From NCBI GenBank assembly GCA_038744645.1, contig JBCDMA010000179.1, positions 1-8,297 of the forward strand: a stretch of 8,297 bases of DNA, written 5' to 3'. Source of the stretch: Glaciecola sp038744645 (GTDB lineage: Bacteria; Pseudomonadota; Gammaproteobacteria; Enterobacterales; Alteromonadaceae). Shown here one piece after another: positions 1-7,000 of the stretch. Position 1 is the first letter of the stretch, and each line of letters opens with the position of its first letter. The translations under genes and the position numbers were made by a program. Below the pieces are notes generated by a model that worked only from the letters and a program-made list of their open reading frames with translations, was not told the origin of the DNA and made no database searches.

Positions 1-1247
1 CGCCAAAAGGCGAGAAAAACGCGCCTTTGCAGGCCCTTATCATCGATTCATGGTTTGACAATTATCAGGGTGTCGTATCTTTGGTACGCATTGTAAATGG
101 CGAACTGCAAAGCGGTGACAAAATAAAGATCATGTCAACCGCACGGGTGTTTCAGGCGGACAAAATAGGTGTCTTTACACCGCATCAGACAGAAAGAGAT
201 GTGTTAAAAACAGGGGAAGTCGGCTTTATCATTGCTGGGATTAAAGAAATCCATGGCGCACCGGTAGGTGATACAGTGACGCTTTCTAAAGATTCAGCTG
301 AAGAGGTATTACCGGGGTTTCAAAAGATCAAACCGCAAGTATACGCCGGCTTGTTTCCTGTGAGCTCAGATGACTATGAGGATTTTCGAGACGCATTGGC
401 TAAACTCAGTCTCAATGATGCATCACTGTTCTATGAACCGGAGTCTTCAGCAGCCTTAGGGTTTGGGTTTCGCATCGGATTTTTGGGTATGCTCCATATG
501 GAAATTATTCAAGAGCGATTGGAACGCGAATATGACCTTGATCTTATAACAACAGCACCTACAGTGGTGTACGAAGTCAAGACGACAAAGGGTGATGTTG
601 AGAAAGTCGATAACCCGTCCAAATTGCCTCCGGTAAACGACATTGATGAGATAAGAGAACCTATTGTAAGTGCGAGTATTTTAGTACCAGAAGAATATCT
701 AGGAAATGTGATTACCCTTTGCGTTGAAAAACGCGGCGTGCAAAAGCAGATGGTTTATCACGGCAAACAGGTCGCTGTCACCTATGATTTGCCAATGGCA
801 GAAGTCGTTTTAGATTTTTTTGATAGGTTGAAAAGCACCAGTCGTGGCTTTGCGTCTTTGGACTATAATTTCAGTCACTTTAACGTTGCCGATATGGTAA
901 GACTGGATATATTGATAAACGGTGAAAGAGTTGATGCGCTTGCAGTGATTACGCATAGAACTAATGCGCAATATCGCGGGCGGGATTTGGTTGAAAAGCT
1001 GCGTGAACTTATCCCTCGTCAAATGTTTGATATCGCTATTCAAGCAGCGATTGGTAATCACATTATTGCGCGAAGCACGGTCAAACAACTGCGCAAAAAC
1101 GTTATTGCAAAGTGTTACGGCGGTGATGTAAGTCGTAAAAAGAAATTACTTCAGAAACAAAAGGAAGGAAAGAAACGCATGAAGCAGGTGGGTAATGTGG
1201 AATTACCACAGGATGCTTTCTTAGCGATACTCAAGGTTGATAATTAA
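1..1247 (+). CDS. lepA: Elongation factor 4 (LepA), 5'-truncated by window edge
   Basis: This is the C-terminal two thirds (about 414 residues) of the ribosome-associated GTPase EF4/LepA, which acts on stalled or mis-translocated ribosomes. The reading frame is open to the left edge (first full codon at position 3, Pro), so the G domain lies outside the window. The visible part begins at the start of domain II (LQALIIDSWFDNY), continues through the EF-G-like domain with KPQVYAGLFPVSSDDYE and GFLGMLHMEIIQERLEREYD, then the domain V-like stretch (DFFDRLKSTSRGFASLDYNF). It ends in the LepA-specific C-terminal domain (VKQLRKNV, AKCYGGDVSRKKKLLQKQK, GNVELPQDAFLAIL). The match to E. coli LepA is close throughout. 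The stop TAA shares its last base with the lepB ATG, so lepA and lepB are translationally coupled, as in E. coli. Confidence 0.98.
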   Translation, partial: PKGEKNAPLQALIIDSWFDNYQGVVSLVRIVNGELQSGDKIKIMSTARVFQADKIGVFTPHQTERDVLKTGEVGFIIAGIKEIHGAPVGDTVTLSKDSAEEVLPGFQKIKPQVYAGLFPVSSDDYEDFRDALAKLSLNDASLFYEPESSAALGFGFRIGFLGMLHMEIIQERLEREYDLDLITTAPTVVYEVKTTKGDVEKVDNPSKLPPVNDIDEIREPIVSASILVPEEYLGNVITLCVEKRGVQKQMVYHGKQVAVTYDLPMAEVVLDFFDRLKSTSRGFASLDYNFSHFNVADMVRLDILINGERVDALAVITHRTNAQYRGRDLVEKLRELIPRQMFDIAIQAAIGNHIIARSTVKQLRKNVIAKCYGGDVSRKKKLLQKQKEGKKRMKQVGNVELPQDAFLAILKVDN

Positions 1248-2119
1248 TGGCAAATTATTTTTCGATTTTTCTGGTCGTCATCAGTCTCATTACGGGCTTA
1301 GTATGGCTGGTTTATGCACAATTTATGGCGCAAAGGACATCAGCTACCGTTGATGCAAACAATGTAGAACAACAAAGCATCGACACGGTACAAGACCAGA
1401 TGCCGCCTTTCGTAGATTTCTGCAAGCAGATGTTTCCCATTTTTTTTGGCGTGATGATTTTTCGCTCCTTTATCTATGAACCCTTTCAGATCCCATCCGG
1501 TTCGATGATGCCAAATCTGCTGGTTGGCGATTTTATCTTGGTGGAAAAATTCTCATACGGTTTGCGAGATCCTGTGTGGCGAAGCAAGCTGATGGAAACT
1601 GGTGAAGTAGAGCGCGGTGACGTCATTGTGTTTAAATTCCCAGAAAACCCTTCACAAGACTTTATAAAGCGTGTGATAGGGTTGCCTGGTGACGTTGTTG
1701 AGTACCGCAATAAACAAATTTTCATCACACCACATTGCCAAGATGGAGAAAACTGTCAAGGTCGACAACCCGTGAGCCTGAAGTCATTAGGGGCTGGTGA
1801 ATATCAAATGTATGGTAGACCACTGAGCCTATTCAATGAAGATTTGTTGGGCGTTGAACATGAAATACTCAAAGACCCATCGCGACCACACCGCTCAACT
1901 CAGCGAAGGGTCGTGCCAGAGAATAGTTATTTTGTGATGGGGGATAATCGAGACCACAGTGACGACGGCAGACGATGGGGCTTTGTACCTGAGGAGAATC
2001 TCGTCGGACAAGCTGTGTTTATTTGGATAAGCTTCGAGTTTGGAAGAAATCCAGATGACATATTACCTACATGGCTACCCACTGGGATACGTTTCAGTCG
2101 CGTCGGCAAACTCAACTGA
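1247..2119 (+). CDS. lepB: Signal peptidase I (leader peptidase)
   Basis: This inner-membrane Ser/Lys protease removes signal peptides from exported preproteins on the periplasmic side. The 290 residues include two hydrophobic segments (about 3-25 and 61-77), separated by a short polar cytoplasmic loop. The box B motif IPSGSMMP places the catalytic serine at Ser86, and the general base is Lys141 in FIKRVIGLPGD. Box E is MGDNRDHSDDGRRWGF, with Ser238 and Asp240 matching E. coli Ser278 and Asp280; the usual Ser after that Asp is Gly here. Cys164 and Cys170 have the same spacing as the E. coli Cys170-Cys176 disulfide pair, which fits a periplasmic location. It is shorter than E. coli LepB (324 residues), mainly in the periplasmic domain II insert. 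The ATG overlaps the lepA stop (TAATG), and rnc begins 4 bases after the stop. Confidence 0.97.
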   Translation: MANYFSIFLVVISLITGLVWLVYAQFMAQRTSATVDANNVEQQSIDTVQDQMPPFVDFCKQMFPIFFGVMIFRSFIYEPFQIPSGSMMPNLLVGDFILVEKFSYGLRDPVWRSKLMETGEVERGDVIVFKFPENPSQDFIKRVIGLPGDVVEYRNKQIFITPHCQDGENCQGRQPVSLKSLGAGEYQMYGRPLSLFNEDLLGVEHEILKDPSRPHRSTQRRVVPENSYFVMGDNRDHSDDGRRWGFVPEENLVGQAVFIWISFEFGRNPDDILPTWLPTGIRFSRVGKLN

Positions 2120-2123
2120 CACA

Positions 2124-2804
2124 ATGAAAGATCTGCACGCGCTAAACCGACTGCAACAAGTCATAGGCTATACCTTTAAAAATAGTCAATTGTTGCACTT
2201 AGCGCTGACGCATCGCAGTTATAATAAGCAACACAACGAAAGACTCGAATTTTTGGGTGATGCTGTCCTTGGCATGATCATCGCTCAAAGGTTATTTGAG
2301 CAATTTCCAGAACAATCAGAAGGCAACCTCACGCGATTAAGAGCGTCATTGGTGAATGGTGTGACACTTGCAGAACTGGCGCGGGAGATAGAGCTGGGCG
2401 CGCAGATTAAGCTGGGATCAGGCGAGCTAAAAAGTGGTGGACGAAAACGAGATTCCATATTGGCGGACGCGTTTGAGGCACTGATTGGCGCCGCTTACTT
2501 AGACAGCGATTTTCCCACTGTGCAAAACCTGATATTGAAATTGTTCAGTCAGCGCATCAAACAAATAGACCCATCAATTCAAACAAAAGACAGCAAAACG
2601 CAGCTTCAGGAGTTTTTGCAGTCAAAAAAATTGCCGCTACCTGAGTACACGATTGAAGAAATCACAGGAAAAGATCACGCTCAAGTCTTCACCGTAAGTT
2701 GCACTGTGAAATCACTTGAGCAGTGTTGTAATGCAAAAGGGTCAAGTCGACGTGTTGCTGAGCAACGGGCGGCAAGGCTTGTACTAGAGAAAATCAATTC
2801 ATGA
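2124..2804 (+). CDS. rnc: Ribonuclease III
   Basis: This double-strand-specific endoribonuclease processes the rRNA precursor and structured mRNAs. I chose the ATG at 2124 because it gives 226 residues, the same length as E. coli RNase III, and its N-terminus (NRLQQVIGYTF) lines up with the E. coli one. An in-frame TTG at 2040 would lie deep inside lepB. The catalytic domain carries the signature HNERLEFLGD (Glu39, Glu42, Asp46), Glu66 in SEGNLTRLRA, and Asp115 and Glu118 in ILADAFEALIG, all the expected Mg-binding residues. A C-terminal double-stranded RNA-binding domain runs from about 155 to 225 (KTQLQEFLQ, then GSSRRVAEQRAA). No strong Shine-Dalgarno is visible, so translation probably depends on coupling to lepB 4 bases upstream. 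The stop overlaps the era start in ATGA. Confidence 0.97.
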   Translation: MKDLHALNRLQQVIGYTFKNSQLLHLALTHRSYNKQHNERLEFLGDAVLGMIIAQRLFEQFPEQSEGNLTRLRASLVNGVTLAELAREIELGAQIKLGSGELKSGGRKRDSILADAFEALIGAAYLDSDFPTVQNLILKLFSQRIKQIDPSIQTKDSKTQLQEFLQSKKLPLPEYTIEEITGKDHAQVFTVSCTVKSLEQCCNAKGSSRRVAEQRAARLVLEKINS

Positions 2805-3700
2805 GCAATACAAAATGCGGCATGGTGGCTATTCTTGGTCGCCCCAATGTCGGTAAATCAACCATTTTGAATAAAATCCTTGGCCAAAAAGTATCAATCA
2901 CGTCGCGTAAGCCACAAACGACACGCCATCGCATTATCGGCATAGATACACAGGACAATGCACAAGCCATTTATGTAGATACACCGGGCGTTCACAAAGA
3001 GGAAAAACGCGCCATAAATAAGCTCATGAATAGGGCGGCTAGCAGTTCTTTAGGCGACGTATTTCTTGCGCTTTTTGTCGTTGAAGGCAATCGATGGCAA
3101 CCGGACGATGAACTAGTACTGTCAAAAATAAAATCTTCAGATCTTCCTTGTTGGCTAATCGTAAACAAAATCGATAAACTTGAATCCAGCGAATTATTAG
3201 ATACCTTATCAGCGCTGGGTAAGAAGCACGACTTTGACCAAGTGTTGCCTGTCAGTGCAAAACAAGGCAAACAGATTGAAAAGCTGAGACAGCTTATTCT
3301 CAATAAGCTGCCCAAATCAGAGTTTTATTTTCCTGAAGAATATGTCACTGATCGCAGCAGCAGATTTATGGCGTCAGAAATTATCAGGGAAAAACTGATG
3401 CGCTTTACAGGCGACGAATTACCTTATGCCGTCACTGTTGAAATTGAGCAGTTTAAACTCGATGCTGACGGCGTGTATCACATAAATGGGTTAATACTGG
3501 TTGAAAGGGATTCACAAAAGCCAATGATCATAGGTAAAAATGGTAAGCACCTTAAAACCATTGGTACTGAGGCGAGAAAAGACATGGAACGACTTTTTGA
3601 TCACAAGGTGTTTCTCGAATTGTGGGTAAAAGTCAAATCAGGCTGGGCAGATGACGAGAGAGCGCTTCGTTCATTGGGGTATGACGAAGATTATCGATAA
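2801..3700 (+). CDS. era: GTPase Era
   Basis: Era is an essential GTPase that binds the 3' end of 16S rRNA and helps mature the 30S subunit. At 299 residues it is almost the same length as E. coli Era (301). The G motifs are complete: G1 GRPNVGKS (13-20), G2 around Thr40-Thr41, G3 DTPG (60-63), G4 NKID (122-125) and G5 SAK (152-154). The C-terminal KH domain carries the type-II KH signature IIGKNGKHLKTIG followed by the conserved VFLELWVKVKSGWADDE segment. The ATG overlaps the rnc stop by 4 bases (ATGA), pairing the rRNA-cutting enzyme with the assembly GTPase in one operon. In E. coli recO follows era; here pdxH starts 22 bases after the era stop. Confidence 0.98.
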   Translation: MSNTKCGMVAILGRPNVGKSTILNKILGQKVSITSRKPQTTRHRIIGIDTQDNAQAIYVDTPGVHKEEKRAINKLMNRAASSSLGDVFLALFVVEGNRWQPDDELVLSKIKSSDLPCWLIVNKIDKLESSELLDTLSALGKKHDFDQVLPVSAKQGKQIEKLRQLILNKLPKSEFYFPEEYVTDRSSRFMASEIIREKLMRFTGDELPYAVTVEIEQFKLDADGVYHINGLILVERDSQKPMIIGKNGKHLKTIGTEARKDMERLFDHKVFLELWVKVKSGWADDERALRSLGYDEDYR

Positions 3701-3722
3701 TTGGCTTTCATGAAGGCAAGCG

Positions 3723-4370
3723 ATGAACAATAAGTCGTTACAAGACTTTCGCAAAGAGTACAAGTTAGGCAGATTAGACGAAAGTCAGTTGACTCATGAT
3801 CCAATAGCGCTGTTTGAAACATGGTTCGAAGACGCTGTTGCGGCCGGATTGCCAGACCCAAACGCGATGACAGTCGCCACCGTTGATGATTCAGGTCAGC
3901 CATGCCAGAGAATTGTTTTACTCAAGGGCATCAGGGATGGCTGCTTTGTCTTTTACACCAATCTGGGGTCTCGTAAAGCCAAGGAGTTAAAGCAAAACAA
4001 TAAGATTTCACTGCATTTCCCTTGGTTTTTTATGGAGCGCCAGATCAGGGTGCTTGGACAGGCAACCTTGCTATCTCGCAAAGAGGTACTTTCGTATTTT
4101 GTATCAAGACCCAAAGCCTCTCAATTAGGTGCTTGGGCCAGTCAGCAGAGCCAGCCGATTTCTACCAAAGAGCTGCTTATGACCCAATTTCAACAAGTAA
4201 AAGAAAAATTTTCAAAAGGTGAAATTCCGCTCCCTGATTTTTGGGGGGGCTATCAAGTAAAACCACATCTAGTTGAGTTTTGGCAAGGCGGTGAACATCG
4301 ACTTCACGACAGAATTGAATATAATTTAAACGAAACTGGAGACTGGCATTTTCGGCGGCTCATGCCGTAG
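3723..4370 (+). CDS. pdxH: Pyridoxine/pyridoxamine 5'-phosphate oxidase
   Basis: This FMN-dependent oxidase converts pyridoxine or pyridoxamine 5'-phosphate to pyridoxal 5'-phosphate (PLP), the last step of vitamin B6 synthesis and the key salvage step, in the cytoplasm. The 215 residues match the E. coli enzyme (218) along their whole length. Residues matching the E. coli active and cofactor sites are present: Arg63 and Lys68 in RIVLLK, Tyr125, Arg129 and Ser133 in SYFVSRPKAS, and Arg193 and His195 in RLHDR. The conserved blocks VFYTNLGSRKA, FWGG and FWQGGEHRLHDR are intact, and the protein ends RLMP (E. coli RLAP). The ATG at 3723 is preceded by a GAAGG Shine-Dalgarno-like run about 6 bases upstream. 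With only 22 bases to era it is probably cotranscribed with the lepA-era run. Confidence 0.97.
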   Translation: MNNKSLQDFRKEYKLGRLDESQLTHDPIALFETWFEDAVAAGLPDPNAMTVATVDDSGQPCQRIVLLKGIRDGCFVFYTNLGSRKAKELKQNNKISLHFPWFFMERQIRVLGQATLLSRKEVLSYFVSRPKASQLGAWASQQSQPISTKELLMTQFQQVKEKFSKGEIPLPDFWGGYQVKPHLVEFWQGGEHRLHDRIEYNLNETGDWHFRRLMP

Positions 4371-4478
4371 AGAAACGTTCTTATATCAACGTGTGAATCT
4401 GGAAACCATGGTACACCACATCGTGATCAAGAATGAAAACTAAATCAGACTGGCTGAAGTCAGGTTCAAACCTTCAAC

Positions 4479-5261
4479 ATGATAGATAGTCACTGTCACA
4501 TCGATTTAGCTGCATTTAACCACGATAGAGCTGAAGTTATCGCCTCAGCAAATAAACTGGGAATAACAAATATTCTGGTTCCGGGGTTATTTGTTAAACA
4601 ATTCAAGACGCTATTAGCACTACAAGAACAACACACCTGTATAGATATCGCGTTTGGGTTTCACCCTTACTTTCTCCATCATCAAAACGGTAATAACATT
4701 GATACGAACATGCAAGCGCTGGACGACTATGTTTCTAAATATCGGGATACTGTCATTGGCATCGGTGAAGCTGGACTTGATGGCGTCATTTCACACCCAT
4801 TCGATAACCAAAAAAGGTACTTGAACGCGCAACTGGAGTTGGCATCACGCTACTCGCTACCAATAATTCTTCACCAAAGAAAGAGTCACAACGAGTTAAT
4901 TCGCATGCTGAAAAATACCAACTTTGCATATGGTGGCGTCATTCATGCGTTTTCTGGCAGTGCGGAAATTGCAAAAACATATGTAGATTTAGGGTTTAAA
5001 TTAGGCATTGGCGGCACAATTACCTATGCAAGAGCAAACAAAACAAAAAAGGCGATAACATCTGTGGGGCTAGATCACGTGCTGCTTGAAACGGATGCGC
5101 CTGACATGCCTTTATTTGGTTTTCAAGGACAACGCAATACGCCGACAAGGCTTCCAATGATTGCAAGTAAGCTGGCTGAAATTTTGAGCGTTGAAATCGA
5201 TGATGTTGTCCAAACCACAACAAATACCTATAACACCCTCTTTTGCCAACGCACTAACTAA
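4479..5261 (+). CDS. yjjV: TatD/YjjV-family metal-dependent hydrolase
   Basis: This is a TatD-type amidohydrolase-fold protein of 260 residues. TatD relatives are Mg/Mn-dependent nucleases (3'-5' exonuclease or AP endonuclease), but the true substrate of the YjjV branch is not settled. The metal ligands are all visible: His5 and His7 (SHCHID), Glu97 (GIGEAGLD), His132 (ILHQRK), His156 (VIHAFSGS) and Asp206 (LLETDAPDMP). The block GGTITYARANKTK followed by ETDAPDMPL and GFQGQ is closest to E. coli YjjV rather than TatD or YcfH. The ATG at 4479 has no clear Shine-Dalgarno. It is the first sensible start because the conserved MIDSHCH motif opens the family. Its TAA overlaps the stop of the convergent ytjB-like gene. 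Confidence 0.92.
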   Translation: MIDSHCHIDLAAFNHDRAEVIASANKLGITNILVPGLFVKQFKTLLALQEQHTCIDIAFGFHPYFLHHQNGNNIDTNMQALDDYVSKYRDTVIGIGEAGLDGVISHPFDNQKRYLNAQLELASRYSLPIILHQRKSHNELIRMLKNTNFAYGGVIHAFSGSAEIAKTYVDLGFKLGIGGTITYARANKTKKAITSVGLDHVLLETDAPDMPLFGFQGQRNTPTRLPMIASKLAEILSVEIDDVVQTTTNTYNTLFCQRTN

Positions 5262-5866
5262 GACATTTCTTGTTCGTCGCTTATCATATGGCGATAGCGA
5301 AACTTATAAAACAATCGTGTTATTAGTGCAGCAATAATAAAGGTTAAAATCATTGTGATGACAGTTTGAGTCAATTGATTGTCCACAAAAATTCGATGAT
5401 GATGCGTCACATGTTCTCTGTCGAGTATGAGTTTTATGTAACCTAGAATTTCGCCATTGTCGTCGATGATATCTTCAACAAAAATAAGTGGTCTGTATTC
5501 GGTTTGTGACACCATGTTGACTACTGATGGCGATTCGTCTTGTTGATTAATACGAATACCTTCAGCCGTGAAAATAATCGTAGCTTGAATGAAGTCATCA
5601 TCTGTGATCTTATCAATATATGTTTCAAGCACGACCTGATCTGACGACTGCATTGAAGGCGACACAAGTTTGGCGGCTTGGCGGGTTAGGCTTCGTCCTA
5701 ACTGTTCTGATTCAAATTCATACCATTGCGTTGCGCTTTGTATCTGCATTTTCCACAAGTTCACGCTCAAAATGCCCACCAATATGATGAGAATAGCGCT
5801 TGAAATACGTTTAAAAATCGCGAAGTTTTGCTGGATCTGAATTTGCAATTTTCGTTTGAACCTCAA
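5258..5866 (-). CDS. ytjB: YtjB/AhpA (Smp)-family inner-membrane protein
   Basis: The 202-residue protein has two membrane helices (about 22-40 and 167-187) flanking a predicted periplasmic domain of about 125 residues, with a short positively charged N-terminal cytoplasmic segment. This topology, the QLGRSLTRQAAKLVSPSM block (compare E. coli ELARTLARQVTLNVAPLM), GEILGYIKLILDR and the position beside serB on the other strand identify it as YtjB/AhpA, formerly Smp. The periplasmic part resembles the extracytoplasmic sensor domains of signal transducers, but no kinase, cyclase or HAMP part follows. The function of the family is not well defined. The start is inferred to be TTG at 5866: an in-frame TAA lies just upstream (5876-5878) and the next ATG would remove the first helix. 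The gene diverges from serB and overlaps the yjjV stop by 4 bases. Confidence 0.86.
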   Translation of the reverse strand: MRFKRKLQIQIQQNFAIFKRISSAILIILVGILSVNLWKMQIQSATQWYEFESEQLGRSLTRQAAKLVSPSMQSSDQVVLETYIDKITDDDFIQATIIFTAEGIRINQQDESPSVVNMVSQTEYRPLIFVEDIIDDNGEILGYIKLILDREHVTHHHRIFVDNQLTQTVITMILTFIIAALITRLFYKFRYRHMISDEQEMS

Positions 5867-5903
5867 GAAAGCGTGTTAATCGTCAGAATCATTCACTATT
5901 GGG

Positions 5904-5931
5904 TTTACAGCGTTGTTTTATTCGGTACCAT
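5904..5931 (+). promoter_or_regulatory. Possible sigma70-type promoter of serB
   Basis: TTTACA (5904-5909; 5 of 6 to the -35 consensus) and TACCAT (5926-5931; 4 of 6 to the -10 consensus) are separated by 16 bases in the gap between divergent ytjB and serB. Transcription would start near 5938, leaving almost no leader for the ATG at 5941 and about 24 bases for the ATG at 5962. It is a motif match by eye only. Confidence 0.3.
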
Positions 5932-5940
5932 ACCGCAAAA

Positions 5941-6972
5941 ATGCAAACACCACATAGTATCATGCCTTTTACTTATAGTACGGATGCAATAAATCAGACA
6001 CAACACAAATCTCACTTACACAAAGAATTATCTTTGACTAATCTGTTACCTTTTTCCATCGACCTTAACGATGCAGGCATATCACTCAATGAATATGTAG
6101 ATAAAAAAGATTCAACAAGGTTGGTCCTTGTTGGTCAATCCATAAGTGTAAACACGATTATCTGCATTTGTCAGAAATTGAGAATTAAAAGTGTATCTGT
6201 AGAAGTGCATCCATTACATTTGTCTTTTGGACAATCTGTTTATGTACTAGCGCTTTCAGAATTCACTGTAGATCAACGAGTGCTAACAGAGATTTCTGAC
6301 CAATTTTTTATTGATGTTTTTGTTCAGTCTTCGATTTCAATGCGTGATGCAGGCGTATTAATCATGGACATGGATAGCACCGTAATTGCCATGGAATGCA
6401 TTGATGAGATTGCAGCGCTCGCAGGAGTAAAGCAACAGGTTGCAGAAGTGACTGAACGTGCAATGCGTGGTGAAATCGCGTTTACGGACTCCCTCCATCG
6501 CCGCGTCGCCTGTTTAAAAGGGGTGAACATTACCAATCTCGCATCCATTCGCTCGAGATTGCCATTTAGTCCGAATTTCATGCAAACAATGCAAATGTTA
6601 AAGAAACATGGTTGGACCCTTGTACTGGCATCAGGTGGGTTCACCTATTTTGCAGACTATATAAAAGACTTAGCACAGTTAGACTATGCATATTCAAATA
6701 CGTTAGCAGAAGATAAAGGCGTGTTAGCAGGCGCTGTTGTAGGGGATGTTGTAGATGCAACTAAAAAAGCAGATATATTGCGTGAGGTCTCTTTAAAGCA
6801 TGATATACCGCTTGAAAAAACCATAGCTATTGGCGATGGAGCCAATGATCTGAAAATGATGAAATCAGCCGGTTGGTCAGTCGCTTATAGAGCAAAACCG
6901 GCAGTAAAAAATGAAGCCAATGCTTCAATAAATACTGGCGGTTTTGACTCACTATTGTACATGCTGCGTTAA
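5941..6972 (+). CDS. serB: Phosphoserine phosphatase
   Basis: SerB hydrolyses O-phospho-L-serine to L-serine, the last step of serine biosynthesis. It is a cytoplasmic HAD-superfamily enzyme. Counting from the ATG at 5941 (343 residues), motif I is DMDST with nucleophile Asp143 and acid/base Asp145. It is followed by the substrate-specific ECIDEIA and AEVTERAMRGE blocks, motif II SGGF from Ser231, a Lys around 275-276, and GDGAND (Asp299, Asp303). The N-terminal regulatory-type domain precedes motif I. From this start there are about 29 more residues before motif I than in E. coli SerB. The start is uncertain: TTG 5899, ATG 5941 and ATG 5962 are all in frame and none has a good Shine-Dalgarno. 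The gene diverges from ytjB, as in E. coli, and ends 28 bases from the convergent globin gene. Confidence 0.94.
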   Translation: MQTPHSIMPFTYSTDAINQTQHKSHLHKELSLTNLLPFSIDLNDAGISLNEYVDKKDSTRLVLVGQSISVNTIICICQKLRIKSVSVEVHPLHLSFGQSVYVLALSEFTVDQRVLTEISDQFFIDVFVQSSISMRDAGVLIMDMDSTVIAMECIDEIAALAGVKQQVAEVTERAMRGEIAFTDSLHRRVACLKGVNITNLASIRSRLPFSPNFMQTMQMLKKHGWTLVLASGGFTYFADYIKDLAQLDYAYSNTLAEDKGVLAGAVVGDVVDATKKADILREVSLKHDIPLEKTIAIGDGANDLKMMKSAGWSVAYRAKPAVKNEANASINTGGFDSLLYMLR

Positions 6973-7000
6973 AAGCAAAAGCACTCAAACAATACAAATA

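Noticed and set aside
27..29. TTG that could be taken as the start of lepA
   Set aside because: The frame is open to the window edge and residues upstream (PKGEKNAP) continue the family; the protein is simply cut by the window.
810..1088. Minus-strand open frame inside lepA
   Set aside because: It lies wholly within a strongly conserved gene and its translation has no recognisable family. The same holds for minus-strand frames inside lepB, era and serB.
2040..2123. N-terminal extension of rnc from a TTG inside lepB
   Set aside because: It would add 28 residues absent from RNase III. The ATG at 2124 gives the standard 226 residues and follows the lepB stop.
4375..4392. Inverted repeat ACGTT / AACGT after pdxH as a terminator
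   Set aside because: The stem is only 5 AT-containing pairs with an 8-base loop and no T run follows.
4462..4473. AGGTTCAAACCT, resembling a tRNA T-arm
   Set aside because: Stem pairing fails beyond a few bases and no acceptor, D or anticodon arms fit around it, so it is not a tRNA or a clear attachment site.
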